A stretch of 64,000 nt of DNA from Lytechinus variegatus (Eukaryota; Echinodermata; Echinoidea; Temnopleuroida; Toxopneustidae), in assembly GCF_018143015.1 (NCBI RefSeq), contig NC_054752.1, positions 5,877,216 through 5,941,215 of the forward strand, written 5' to 3'. Position 1 is the first letter of the stretch. Each line of letters begins with the position of its first letter. Made by a program: the position numbers and the translations under genes. Below are positions 47,401-58,600 of the stretch, in pieces. The notes below the pieces were generated by a model, which was given only the letters and a program-made list of their open reading frames with translations, was not told the DNA's origin and ran no database searches.

Positions 47401-50400
47401 ATTACGAGATGAGCGAAGAACTCCAGAAACGCTTCCGAGAGGTCACAACAGAGGACGGTGTGACGGACCTCATGAATGAATTCGTAGAGTGAGTAGCCTA
47501 ATGATCACCCCATATTACGCAATATTCTAAGATCCAATCCAATACCATTTCGAAACCTTGATCATATGAGAGTTTCAGGTCTGAATATTTTCAAATTAGT
47601 GCCTGTCGTCAAATTTAGTTAATTATTCTCATCTTGATGAGTAAACTTTGTTCTGTTATAAATCTTTTATTTTTTTGTTAGAAAATTTTTAATTCATTAC
47701 TGTTCTTTGTGCATTTCAAATTAGCTACATTGTAAAGTGCTTTTATGTGGATTTCATGAAAACCATTATAGATTAGTTATTATTATGCTTTTATTGTGGT
47801 CTTCATTTGAGTTGGGGCCTCATGGAAGACCAGCACTTAGTCATTAACAGAAATAAATGAATTATACTGACTTACTGCATCACACAGGGATATCAAAACA
47901 GAAATGAAATGAGCCTTTTCACTTGAGACAAAGGTGTAATCAGTACCATGTCATAGCAACATCACAGATCATTCTCGGTTTGTGTCTAAGGTTTTGCTTT
48001 GTATCTATACAGAGCCCTAGTGGGAAAGGGTGTTTCATAAAAAGATGTTCGTAAAGTTACAGGCAGCTTTACAAGTGACTGGTGACCTTCTCTTGTCATT
48101 ACGTCAAACCTTTGTTGCTAGATTCACACACCAGCTCGTGACTTTGCTACAGTCCTATACCCTGATAACAAATCCTTGTTGAAGGAACCAAGATATTTCA
48201 TTCCCAAGCGCTATCTACCCTGAATCGCCCGATAATCCCTCTTATGTAACGTTTCTCCTCCGCAGGCGCAAGCCGAGTGTTAGACAATAAACAAAAGCTG
48301 TGATAATACGTAAGAGCAGCTCTGCCTGTAGTAGGCCTTTGGAAATTGAATTATTGTATTTGATATTTAAGCAAGTTTTCAAAGGCCTATTGTATTTTGA
48401 AATTCAATGTTAATTTGTTTTCAATTTCGAATGAAGAAAATGACCCCGAAAAAAGGAAACTGTTAAAGAGAATAAAAATGATTGCATGCGCTGGTGGGCC
48501 ACAGAGTTTGATTGAATTGTCACGCTGTGTATGCAATAATAAAAAAGGAAGGAAGGACAGACGGAAGGAAGAATTAAAGAAAGAAAGATAGAAGCCAAAG
48601 GAAGGAAGGAAGGAAGGATTAAAGAAAGATAGAAGCCAAAGGAAGGAAGAAAGAAATATAAGAGCCAAGGAAGGAAAGAAGAAAGAAACAACATTATTTT
48701 AAAGAAACAATTATGAACGTAAGGAAGGAAAAGTAAGAGGAAACATAGTAACGTAAAAGGAGATAGAGAGAGAGACAGAAAGAGAGAGGATCCATGATAT
48801 TTCATTTCCAGCGCTATCAGCCCTGTATCGCCGATAATCCCTCTTATCAGGCAAGCCGAGGGTAGACGATAAACAGCTGATATTACGTAAGATCAGCTCT
48901 GCCTGTAGTAGGCCTTTCTGAAGTATATTATTTTATTTGATATTTACCGGTAATCAAGTTTTTAAAGGCATATTGTATTTTGAAATCCAATGTTATTGTT
49001 TTCAGTTTTGAACGAAGAAAATCGACCCCGAAATAAGGAAACTATTAAAGAGAAATAAAAATGACTGCATGCGATGGCGAGCGAGTTTGCTTGAATTGGC
49101 GCGCTGTGTATATAATTGCCATTAAGTTTTTTTCGGAATCATTGTTGGTCAAGAAACACAGATAAATATTTATAGATAAATATAACTAGCCTGGGGTGAT
49201 TGAGGTTTTCCATGGTTTGTAATCGGTGTTTGCCTTATCCAACGACGGAATTGCCTCATGGTATTTATAGTATACTCACCAAATTTTCATTGATTTAGCG
49301 CTGAAAGATCACCAATCCTTTGTAAATTTGCATGTGAATTATGAACACTTTTATGAAACACACACAAGATTTAATTTAAACTTTCTTTGCCTAAAGAGAT
49401 GCAAAACCACTGCATTGTGTGCAGTGTAAAGTAGCTTAAGGGTTTATTGCTCTGAGCATACTGCCACACTTATTTGATCTCAATACACTTGATATTTTTT
49501 TTTCTTATTTGATGGATTTCTATTTTGCAGGGGCACAAAAGTGGGAGACCATGTACTAAAGGGATGGAGAGATTGGGCATACGGGACCAGCAAACTTGGT
49601 ATAGTAGCCCTCACCAAAGTGCATGGTGAAAGTGTAGGCAAGGATACAAGCAAAAAAGATGTCCTCATAAATTGTGTAAGTATTAAGTTCATTTTCAAAG
49701 AGGGTGTTTTTTTTACTCTGTGGAAAAAACTTTAATGGAAATGGAAGTTGACACTATTGTGTAATACATTGAATTGCTGTAGTAAATAATATACTGTTAT
49801 TACAAGCAGGAATGAACTGACAAACTGTGTGTGATCTCTCATTGTCTGAATGTTATAAACTGTACCAGGGCCGTAGCCGGGGGGGGGGGGGGGGGGGGGG
49901 GTCCCTGGGTTCCGCGGAACCCCACTTGCCAACAACAAATAAAATTTAACATTTTTTAGAAAATTAGATAGAGAAAAAGAAAAATAAAAGTAATTCAGTT
50001 CGGCTTTGTGGATGGAAAGTTATAGGGTTTTCAATGCTCAGTCCCTCGAGTTCAAGTGTAATGTGTTTCGAGAAAAGGTTCATTTTTTCTCATTCAGAAC
50101 CCCTTCACAAGACTTCCTAGCTATGGCCCTGTGTAACTTTTGAAAAAGCGCTTAATAAGAAGGAATTATTATTATTTTATTATGCTGCATGTTATAAACA
50201 GAACTTGTAAAGGGAATAACTGAACTTAAAGGAACACTAGTTTCAAAATAAGAGTCCTAAAATTTGAGATCTACATTTTGAGATACATGTAACTATGACT
50301 AAACAAGGAGCATAACTTAGCCTAAAATTTCATTTGCATAGGGAAAATAATGTTCCTAAGGGAACTACTTGTTTTGCGACTTGGGAACATAATCATTGTG

Positions 50401-50992
50401 GTATGAATGTACTTATTAACTAGTGAATTAGTGAATTATCATAAAGAAGGCCTGTATTTTAAGATTACACTGCTCAGAGAATATGGGCCAGATTTGAATA
50501 TATGTTGTCGAGATTTGAGGTAGTGCTATTGAGGCTGCTTGATGCTGGTTGATATCTGCTTTAAAAGAAAATCAATGTATATTAGGATGCGATGATGACA
50601 CACATCTTGAAGACTGTACACAGTGTACATTTTTTTTCCCCTCGAAGATATACACAGAATACAGTATAGGCCAATGATTTGTTTATTGGTGTACAATAAA
50701 ATGCATTTTTCTTAGGCCAAGCCTTTCTTAACTAATTTTGTTCTATTTTTCTTCCATTTTTTTTGTCACTGTGATGTAGTGTAGCCCTGGATATGTCCTG
50801 ACTGATATTACATCCCACCATAGCGGCGAGAGAGCCAAAATGATATTAACCCCCGACGAGGGCGCCGACACACCTGTCTACTTAGCCCTCTTGCCAGCCG
50901 GGACCACCAATATTCAGGGCAAGTACTTGTCCAAGAGGATGGTCAAGAATTTTTTTGAGGAGGACATCAGGCCGTTCCATCCTTTAGATTAG
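38412..50992 (+). CDS. NADPH-dependent carbonyl reductase (CBR1/CBR3-like SDR), six exons, complete
   Basis: Exons 38412-38453, 41290-41559, 42143-42252, 47363-47488, 49531-49675 and 50780-50992 (TAG) join in frame to 301 residues. This cytosolic short-chain dehydrogenase reduces carbonyls of quinones, prostaglandins and xenobiotics with NADPH in characterised relatives. Visible: VTGSSTGIG cofactor loop (15-23), LINNAG (95-100), Asn in TNYHG (121), VVNLAS with the catalytic-region Ser (147), YGTSK (Tyr200, Lys204), and CSPG (232-235) in place of the CPG of vertebrate CBR1. The block GLSPRF followed by LDVTDV, and the C-terminal PVYLALLP, match CBR1 closely. An inner ATG at 38433 (MSQKIALVTG) gives 294 residues and fits vertebrate length equally well. 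Intron 3 begins inside a transposon terminus (see 42253). All catalytic residues are present, so the enzyme should be active. Confidence 0.93.
38926..39419. mobile_element. ~490-bp element, GGGGTCCTAAAGCTACGCAC termini
   Basis: The left GGGGGACCTAAAGCTACGCA and right GCGTAGCTTTAGGACCCCC pair, and the TIRs extend outward into GTATG / CATAC. The same phrase occurs once more internally (about 39134). It lies in intron 1 of the carbonyl reductase gene. A larger, interrupted copy in reverse orientation lies at 42757-44724. Confidence 0.8.
39893..41250. mobile_element. ~1.36-kb element carrying repeated GTTACGTATGGGAC motif
   Basis: The left terminus CATTTTTCAACTTAAAGTCC pairs with the right end GACTTGCCCTTAAAAATG. 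The motif GTTACGTATGGGACA, in both orientations, recurs at about 40073, 40269, 40284, 40700, 40719, 40888 and 41046, with degenerate forms near 39929 and 40985. The rest is AT-rich and non-coding. It fills the 3' half of intron 1 of the carbonyl reductase gene and ends about 40 bp from exon 2. Confidence 0.75.
42486..42560. repeat. Hairpin CCAGAAAGAGTTTGGAAAAA
   Basis: TACCAGAAAGAGTTTGGAAA and ATTCCA, then a short loop, then TGGAATATTTTCCCAAACTC; the stem is about 30 bp. It lies just inside the left arm of the 42253 element. Confidence 0.7.
42985..43465. other. Insert segment with CGATCCTAGCAGAATCTTC block
   Basis: The minus strand near 43000-43036 reads GAAGAAGATTCTGCTAGG followed by ATCGAAAGC, a layout reminiscent of the hammerhead-ribozyme remnants at Penelope-like element ends. 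The core here deviates from the CUGANGA consensus, so this is a weak call. The rest of the segment is purine-rich and non-coding. Confidence 0.3.
43465..44060 (+). mobile_element. LINE ORF2 C-terminal fragment and 3' tail
   Basis: An open frame from about 43470 to the TAA at 43798 reads TLKHIFCECEKVLPFRKKL, then FLFLCLKFYIMRCKF, FVKVKQKTEYYIAEKN and HFKKWSFNVD. The HxFCxC block followed by a conserved KFYIxRCKF / YYIAxxN / FKKW ending matches the tail of L1/Tx1-like LINE ORF2 proteins known from marine invertebrates. The RT domain is missing. An AATAAAAACATAAATAC A-rich tail follows near 44045. Confidence 0.6.
44826..44932. repeat. Inverted repeat, TACAAGGAAATAT arms
   Basis: TACAAGGAAATATAGGAC at the left and GTCCAATATTTCCTTGTA at the right, with inner TTGGACTCG / CGAGTCCAA-type arms and a short TCTTC loop. 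It makes an imperfect hairpin of about 50-bp arms inside the right part of the 42253 transposon. Confidence 0.7.
45347..45778. mobile_element. ~430-bp MITE with CCGCACACCTTAC termini
   Basis: GACGTACCGCACACCTTACA at the left and GTAAGGTGTGCGGTGGCCTT at the right pair, followed inward by GCGACCCGATTTCAGAA / TTCCAAAATCGGATCGCGA. It lies in intron 3 of the carbonyl reductase gene, downstream of the large nested insertion. Confidence 0.75.
45880..47040 (-). mobile_element. LINE fragment, Jockey/CR1-group reverse transcriptase, minus strand
   Basis: From right to left on the minus strand: DADDCVLYC (the catalytic ADD box, about 47000), NVKKCAHMHISL, CKYLGVTITNNLSWNSH, RPHLEYASCAWNPH, IENIQRQGARFVLHSYSRE and MLSTLHWDTLQHRRLL (to about 46400), then after a frame change MFPRTIRIWNTLPNAA (about 46260). 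These are the palm-thumb and C-terminal blocks of Jockey/CR1-group LINEs. At least two frame changes separate the blocks, so the copy is dead. It is truncated upstream of the ADD box and lies within intron 3 of the carbonyl reductase gene. Confidence 0.78.
48185..49125. repeat. Duplicated ~340-bp segment flanking a GGAA microsatellite
   Basis: Segment 1 (about 48185-48530) and segment 2 (about 48790-49115) are the same sequence in direct orientation. Both share GATAATCCCTCTTAT, then AGCTCTGCCTGTAGTAGGCC, TATTGTATTTTGAAATYCAA, GACCCCGAAA-AAGGAAACT and end near GCTGTGTAT. An A/G-rich GGAAGGAAGAAAG array (48540-48785) separates them. It lies in intron 4 of the carbonyl reductase gene. Confidence 0.8.
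49866..50133. mobile_element. ~270-bp poly-G element, CAGGGCCGTAGCCGGG termini
   Basis: CAGGGCCGTAGCCGG followed by more than 20 G at the left, TTCCTAGCTATGGCCCTG at the right. TTCCGCGGAACCCC and GAACCCC recur inside. It lies in intron 5 of the carbonyl reductase gene. Confidence 0.6.
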
Positions 50993-51028
50993 TTCTCTTT
51001 AGTTTCGTAAGGTGCAGGATTTCGTGGA

Positions 51029-51330
51029 GCGTTGTGGCCCAGTGGATTAGTCTTATGACTTTGAAACAGAGGGTCGTGGGTTTGAATCCCAGCCATGGCG
51101 TAATTTCCTTCAGCAAGAAATTCATCCACATTGTGCTGCACCCAACCCAGGTGAGGTGACTGGGTACCTGGCAGGAATTTATTCCTTGAAATGCATGTGC
51201 GCTGTAATCTTAATAATTACCGCTGCCAAGCTGCAGTTGGGGTGACAATAATATCCAAGTCCTTTGGAAGCGCAATGAGACATTATTCATAATGCGACAT
51301 GCGCTATACAAGAACTGTATATTATTATTA
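51029..51330 (+). repeat. tRNA-derived SINE, plus orientation
   Basis: A-box TGGCCCAGTGGATTAG and B-box GGGTTTGAATCCC lie 35-40 bp apart, followed by a CCTTCAGCAAGAAATTCATC block, ACTGGGTACCTGGCAGG, and a GCGCTATACAAGAACTG-TATTATTATTATT tail. It starts about 37 bp after the carbonyl reductase stop codon, so it lies in or next to that gene's 3' untranslated region. Confidence 0.78.
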
Positions 51331-52308
51331 TTTCAGATGTTATAAGTGCAGACAAACCCGTCAAGGCCACCCAAGGGAGACAGAAGTGACCACTGTAGAC
51401 AGGTGGACTTTATAGACAGGTTCTTTAACTCCTTTTCCTTTCAAATGGGGGACAATTTTGGTGTCCACTAAAACAGATTTCCACTGTAATTTAAACAGGT
51501 GTCCTCAAAGGTAGGATTGACTGGATTTAGGAGTCTTGAAAAAAATTGAGGAAATTCAGTCGTGGGGAATGACATTCAGCCAGCCAAGTTTGCAGCCTCA
51601 AATTAATTCATAACTTTGTTTGAGTCTGTATCTTCAATTACTTTCATTTCTATTGTAATGTCAAGTTAGATTTTGCCACCAAAGTTGATGATATTCACTC
51701 TGTACTATCAGATTTGGTTGAGGCAGGCTTTACTTTTTTTTTGGGGGGGGTACTTTTTTATGTGTTGATTTCATGGGTCAAACATTGCTATGATTATCCC
51801 CTTTGGGTATTGCTTTTTCTGCTTATAAAAACTAAACAAAAATCACGACAATAACAACTTTTGAATATTCAGAGTAAAACAAATCAGGAAATCATGAAAA
51901 ATCATCTTTAAGATTTATAGATGAATTTAAGTAAAGATTGAATAAAACCTGTTATTGGCTACTAGAGATAAAAGGCTGATGTAAGTTTATGGGAATCTAA
52001 ATATTCGATACTACGTGTATTCATACTGTGCCAAATTTTGCTTTACTTTACTGATTTACTGATTTTTCTGTGTATGCATCTGTAGATGCATATTTTTGTG
52101 AAAATTATAGTGCGTTTTATTTATCTCCATGGTGAAATATTGAAGCTGTAATACAAGAACTATCTATTTGTCAAAGAGTTTGAAAAGTTTTCACCTTGAT
52201 ATGGTTTTATTTATTGATATATATGTACTTTATGTACAACTCATACAAATATTCTTCTTATTTGTTGGGTTGAAAGGCATTTTATATTTGAGCCATTTTC
52301 ATGCTGAT

Positions 52309-52432
52309 TGGTGATGATGATGATGATGATGATGATGGTGGTGATGGTGGTGGTGGTGTTGGTGGTGGTGATGGTGGTTTTGGTGATGATGGTGGTGGTG
52401 GTGATGATGGTGGTGGTGATGATGGTGATGAA
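52309..52432. repeat. (GAT)n/(GGT)n trinucleotide microsatellite
   Basis: An imperfect GATGATGGTGGTGGTGATGG array of about 120 bp. All three frames on each strand stay open and give Asp-Gly, Met-Val or Pro-Ser/Thr-rich nonsense proteins, which I do not call genes. Confidence 0.9.
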
Positions 52433-52467
52433 AAGTTTAAAGGTACAACTTTTATGTACATCAATTA

Positions 52468-52636
52468 CAGGGGCCGCAGAAGCAGCCCCCCTCCCACTCC
52501 CACTTTTTTTCAAAAACCATGTACAGAAACGTAAAAATGACCATAGAGTTGTGATTTTATGCATGGTCAGCCCCCCCCCCCCCCCACAGTTGGCTCAGCC
52601 CCCCACTTTTAAAACCGTTCCGCGGCCCCTGAATTT
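52468..52636. mobile_element. ~165-bp element, CAGGGGCCGC termini with poly-C
   Basis: CAGGGGCCGCAGAAGCAGC at the left and TTCCGCGGCCCCTG at the right; inside CATGGTCAGCCCC and a poly-C run (52570-52585). The same family is at 36355-36435 in reverse. Confidence 0.65.
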
Positions 52637-53032
52637 TAGTAGGATTATTTTCAAGGGAATTGATCAAAATAAATCATGCATGCTTTCATAAGATATTCAG
52701 TCTTGATTTTAATCTTTGCAAATAAATAAATAATACAAAATAGTATGAAAACATTGAATTATTAGGTTTCTGACATTTCAAAGTGCATCATTCTGAATAA
52801 TCAATCATACAAAATATGTATACCATCTATCAATTAAACATAGCTGATTTTATGTGAAATTTAATTCCAAAGAACAAGTGCACAGGAGGTAATGTAAAAG
52901 TCAACCCCAGCACCAAAGCGCTAACACAAAACTTGAAATAATGCATTGGGCTGGTGTTGGAAGCAAAATTTAGTTTGCCTTCAATTATCCAACACCTAAA
53001 ATTCCTGTAGAATTGGGCCAAATCACATCATT

Positions 53033-53505
53033 AAAGGTCAAGTCCACCTCAGAAAAATGTTGATTTAAATCAATTAGAGAAAAATCAGACAAGCACAATG
53101 TTGAAAATTTCACCAAAATCGGATGTAAAATAAGAAAGTAATGACATTTTCAGCAAAATAGTTATATGAACGAGCCAGTTACATACAAATGAGTCGATGA
53201 TGTCACTCACTATTTCTTTTGTTTTTTAATGTTTGAATTATACAATATTTCAATTTTTACGAATTGATGATTAGGACCTCATTGCCTGAAGCACAAAATG
53301 TTAAAATAATGGAATTCCACGTGTTCAGGGAGGAATGAAACTTCATTTCACATGACAATGACGAGAAAATAAAAATATTTCATATTTCATATAATAAAAT
53401 ACAAAAGACATAGTGAGTGAGTGATGTCACAACTCTCTCATTTGGATGTAACTGGCTCGTTCATATAACTATTTTGTTGAAAATAAGCGAAACTTTAAAA
53501 TGCCA
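53033..53505. mobile_element. TTAA-type palindromic element (AAGTCCACC), right end missing
   Basis: The left end TTAAAGGTCAAGTCCACCTC is complete. The copy stops after GCGAAACTTTAAAATGCC near 53505 without the right terminus. Confidence 0.72.
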
Positions 53506-54546
53506 TCATTTTATTTCTCTGAAAATCACAATAATGGTAAAGAACATATAAATCAAGGCAGCAAAAATGGAATATATTTCAAGGCTTCAGAAAATTGGAT
53601 GGATAATATATGCACCTTATTACATGAAGATCACCATGAAAGCTTCTGTAGTTGAGACAGAGTACAGTACATGTCACATAGAGTGTTTACATATATGCAG
53701 TCCCATTGGTATCGTAAGAGTTAAACAGGAATAAGACGAGCAAAAATGAAATAATTACTCTATTTCTATTATATTTATAAACAAGACAAACATTTAACCT
53801 CAATACCAGAAGGTTGATTTTGGTTATTAGTTTTGGTGGGATGAAAAGTAAATGTTTATGAAAACACAAAATCACACTGATATTGAATCTATAAAAAAAT
53901 GCATGTACTTACATGCAGGAAGATCTTAATTAATGGCAAGAATGAATAAATCACTATTCAAAACTTGGTCGTTATTGTAATCTAGACAATTTCTATATTT
54001 ACAAAGGATAAATAGACTTAACAAAATATTTACAAAGGCATAAGATATTTGGAGGTCAAGAAATTTTTCTAGTCCTCAAAATCTTGAGCCATAATTTAGG
54101 TTTGGTTTGACTTGACTACACAGAGCAGAATATCCCATTGTTCTGATTGGTTCGTAATTTCATGCTCCAGTACAGATTGATGAATATTCCTGTATTCATC
54201 CTGCTGAGATACAAGACACACTGGACATCAGTTGTTGGTGTTGTTTTTATTTAGGCTTGAAAGCATGTACCATTCAGATGTAAATATTCATTCCTCATTA
54301 GAATGTCCTGTATCCTTTGTCAGCCCTTTTATATAATTTCTGCGAAATGGTGAAATAACGCATTTTATGTATGTCCGTGGAGCCTTGAAAGAGGCACGTG
54401 CAGGTGACAGAAATCAGCCAACAATATATACTACCAGTCATCCACCATCTTTGAAGTAGACTAATAACATTATATTGCACATGGTATGGTGCAAACAAAC
54501 TACAGTTTTAGGAAATTAATGGAAAGATGAACCAGATACTTTGGAC

Positions 54547-54866
54547 TTGTTTAAAAGGCTTGTGCCATCATGTACGGTTATCATGTCCGGTCGGGCAATC
54601 ACATAAGCTGACAATTTGAGAAAAAGGGCCGTTTAAAATTTTGATTCCAGTTTACCCCACCATTTGAGAAAAGGGCCTCTTAAGTTCCTGAAAGATTGGG
54701 TGCAATTTACCCGATGTTTTGTGAAAATTAATGCCAAGCGTACAAAAGGTCTGGTAAACTGGATCCCATGTTTCATGAATTAAGGGGGGGGGCCCTTTTC
54801 TCAAATGGTTGGGTTACACGATTGCAAGAACAGACGCGATAACCAGATGCAATGGCACAAGCCTTT
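54547..54866. mobile_element. ~320-bp MITE with AAAAGGCTTGTGCCAT termini
   Basis: AAAAGGCTTGTGCCATCATG and its right-end complement CATTGC-less form ATGGCACAAGCCTTTT (near perfect) enclose AATTTGAGAAAAAGGGCC / GGGCCCTTTTCTCAAATGG inner arms. It abuts the following TTAA-ended element. Confidence 0.7.
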
Positions 54867-55448
54867 TTAAAGGACAAGTCCACCCCAACAAAAAGTCAAT
54901 TTGAATACGGTAAAAAGAGAAAAATCCAACAAGCATAACACTGAAAATTTCATCAAAATAGGATGTAAAATAAGAAAGTAATGACATTTAAAAGTTTCGC
55001 TTAATTGCACAAAACTGTTATGTGTTCTTGTTGGTATGCAAATGCGGGGATTGATGACATCACTATTTCTTTTGTATTTTACATAAAATATTCTAATTTT
55101 TTCCTCATTATCCTGTGAAACAAAGTTTTATTTCTCTCTGAAAATGTGGAATTACCATTGTTTAACATTTTTAGGTTCAGTCAAATTGGTCCTTTTTGTC
55201 AAATCTGTAGAAATTAAAATCTTGTATAATCTAAACAATAAAAAAAATAGTGAGGGACATCATAGCCTCTGTCATTTACATGTGACTAAATTGTGCATAT
55301 CACTATTTTGTGAAAATAAGCGAAACTTTAAAATGTCATAACTTTCATATTTTACATCCATTTTGATGAAATTTTCAGAATTATGTTGGTCTGATTTTTC
55401 TGTAATGGTTCAAATCAACATTTTTCTGGGGTGAACTTGACCTTTAAA
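54865..55448. mobile_element. ~580-bp TTAA-type palindromic element (AAGTCCACC), complete
   Basis: TTTAAAGGACAAGTCCACCC at the left and GGTGAACTTGACCTTTAAA at the right. The interior carries the GATGACATCACTATTTCTTT phrase and its inverse, and AAACTTTAAAATGTCATAAC. Confidence 0.78.
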
Positions 55449-55460
55449 GGCACCAAAGCC

Positions 55461-55593
55461 ACCTGGGGCCTGTTGCAGAAAGACTTGCAATCAATCGCAA
55501 CTTGATTTTCAACCAATCAACAGCACGCATTTGGGACTTGCGATTGATTTTTTTTGGCTTGCGTTTCAATGCAACTCTGCAACAGGCCCCTGG
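55461..55593. mobile_element. ~130-bp MITE with GGGGCCTGTTGCAGA termini
   Basis: CTGGGGCCTGTTGCAGAAAG at the left and CTGCAACAGGCCCCTGGGG at the right, with inner AATCAATCGCAA / TTGCGATTGATT arms. It lies just beyond the stop codon of the CCDC89-like gene on the minus strand (30 bp away), so it is within that gene's 3' end. Confidence 0.75.
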
Positions 55594-55622
55594 GGTGGTA
55601 ACTACTATATCCTCAGTGCTAA

Positions 55623-58600
55623 TCAGGAGACAAGATTCCTGAGTTGTGTGTTGAGAGTCTTCTCCTTGGCTAACTGGCTAGCAGTATGCTTCTTGTAGGC
55701 GGCATATTCCTGTATGGGGAGAGGCAAAGATGATTACTGGTGTTGCAGGGCTGGGTTCCACTCCCGGACCGGCTGCCAATTATTTCCGAAACCCCAACCC
55801 AATGACAGCTTAACCCCTACTTAAAGGGGAATGAAACCTTTGGAAGAAGTAGGCTTGTGTCGAAACAGAAAAATCAAAGAATATTATAAGAACAAAGAAA
55901 GTTTGAGAAAAATTGGACAAATAATGAGAAAGTTATGAGCTTTTTAATATGCAATCACTAATGCTACAGAGATCCTCAAAATGGCAATGCGACAAGGATG
56001 TGTGATGTCACATGTGAAAAACTTTCCCTTTGATGGACTGTTGAATACCCTCAAATGTCTTCTTTTTGCTTTTTATTATGGTGATGCAAACTCTTTATCC
56101 ATGATGTCTGTACTACATTCCCTCCTATAGAAAGAACACATGATCTATGACAGATGTGATAAAAGAGTCAATTTAAGTGAAATATATACTAAAGTAATGG
56201 GGAGAGTTGTTCACAAGAGACATCACACATCCTTGTCGCATTGCCAATTTGATGATCTCCATAGCATTAGTGATCACATTATTCAAATGCTCATAACTTT
56301 CTCATTATTTGTCCGATTTTTCTCAAACTTCCGTTGATCTGTTTCTTTGATTTTTCTGTTTTCACACAATTTATCTTGTTCCAAAGGTTTCATTCTCCTT
56401 TAGTGATAAAATGTTCTTTAAAAGGAAAGAAACATACATGAGCTACAGTATTCAATTCCTTCTTTGTCTACATGAAAGTACCCATGTGACCAGGAACCAC
56501 AAAACCTTAACCCATCAACAAACTTGCCCAAAATGACATTTTGGTGAAGAAGAATGAAGGAGATAATGCTAAGGTTTCAAATGATATAAAACTCATAATC
56601 AATATTTAATAACGCACCTAACAAAGAAAAGAATGTTCCCTACCACAGAAATGTTTCGAGAAAAGGGGGATTAATGTTGATTAGTCTTATCACTTACTCT
56701 CCCTCTATTGCGCAATTAATGGTGACGAAAAAAGATTAAGCTCGATAGAATTGTCATGAAAGGTATCATCAAGTTACCCCCACATTTGATTGACAAATTA
56801 AAGTACTCCATCCTGTTTGTTATTTTGGGTAAGCCAATCAATGCAAAAAACTGTTTTGAATTTATTGGAGTTCAAAGTGAGAGATATATTTAGGTCTTCA
56901 CAAAGAAGAACTGTCGTATAACAACCACCCCTCTCAAAAATAATAATGCTAAATTAATAAATGAATAAGAATCAGTCAGTCAATAATATCATAGTTACAT
57001 GTATATTAATAATAATAACAAGTGGAATGCCTCTGGCCGTCTCACCTGCATCACGCGGTTCAATATAGCAGCAGTGCTGACTTTGAATACTACTCTAACT
57101 CGCACAAGATGTTCAGCGATACATGGTTACTCTTATGTCCACTTTTTATGAACTAGACCAATAAACTTACAGAGATATGATGGTTATTCAACAAAAACCC
57201 CAACATGGCCAAAGTTCATTGACCTTACATGACCTGTGACCTTGATCATGTGACCTGAAACTCGCACAGGATGTTCAGTGATACTTGATTACTCTTATGT
57301 ACAAGTTTCATGAATCAGATCCATAAACTTTCAAAGTTATGATGGTAATTCAACAGATACACCCAGTTCGGCCAAAGTTCATTGACCTTTGACCTTGGTC
57401 ATGTGACCTGAAACGCGCACAGGATGTTCAGAGATACTTGATTACTATAATGTCCAAGTTTAATGAACTAGACCAATAAACTTTCAAAGTTATGATGGTA
57501 ATTCAACAGATACCCCCATTCGGCCAAAGTTCATTGACCCTAAATGACCTTTGACCTTAATCATGAGACCTGAAACTTGCACAAAATGTTCAGTGATGCT
57601 TGATTACTATTATGTCCAAGTTTCATGAATCAGATCCATAAACTTTCAAAGTTATGATGGGAATTCAACAGATATCTGCAATTCGGCCAAAGTTCATTGA
57701 CCCTAAATGACCTTTGACCTTGGTCATGTGACGTGAAACTCGTGCAGGATGTTCAGCGATACTTGATTAACCTTATGTCCAAGTTTCATGAACTAGGTCC
57801 ATATATTTTCTAAGTTATGATGACATTTCAAAAACTTAACCTCAGGTTAAGATTTCGATGTTGATCCCTCCAACATGGTCTAAGTTCATTGACCCTAAAT
57901 GACCTTTGACCTTGGTCATGTGACATGAAACTCTAATAGGATGTTCAGTAATACTTGATTAACATTATGGCCAAGTTTTATTAACTAGGTCCATATACTT
58001 TCTAAGTTATGACGTCATTTCAAAAACTTAACCTCGGGTTAAGATTTGATGTTGACGCCGCCGCCGCCGTCGGAAAAGCGGCGCCTATAGTCTCACTCTG
58101 CTTCGCAGGTGAGTAATAATAATAATAATGAAGGAGGAGAGAAAGAAGAAGAAAAAAGTCATTAAAACAAAAAGATAATTGAAATAAATATACATTAAAA
58201 AAAGGAAAAAAAGTTTGATAAAAAATATTTTTAGGATTGTTACACCCAGATTTTTACATTATGGATAGAAAAATCCTTACTCAGGAAATACAACAAATCT
58301 TAAATTTGACCATTCTGACCAAAAACACTTCCATCTAAAACTATATACCAGTATAAAACACCAAAACTCATGCAGTGTTACTTTATGTTGGTTTTGCAGT
58401 GCTGCCGGGTCACAAATAATCAATCTTACCATTTTAAGACCTGATAGGTTCCTCTCTGCATTGTCTCTTTCTTCTTTTAATCTAATGACTTGTAAGTTAG
58501 TGGATACTAGGGCAGCTTCTCTCCTGCCAAAGCAATCAGGTGCAGAAATGTCGGGTTAGAGAATAAATCATATTATAAACATTTTTTATTAGATTTATTT

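Noticed and set aside
52241-52691. Several 60-127 codon frames on both strands
   Set aside because: All arise from the GAT/GGT microsatellite, which keeps every frame open.
57020-58112. CRISPR-like array
   Set aside because: The units are continuous diverged ~165-bp tandem repeats without spacers, in a eukaryotic intron.
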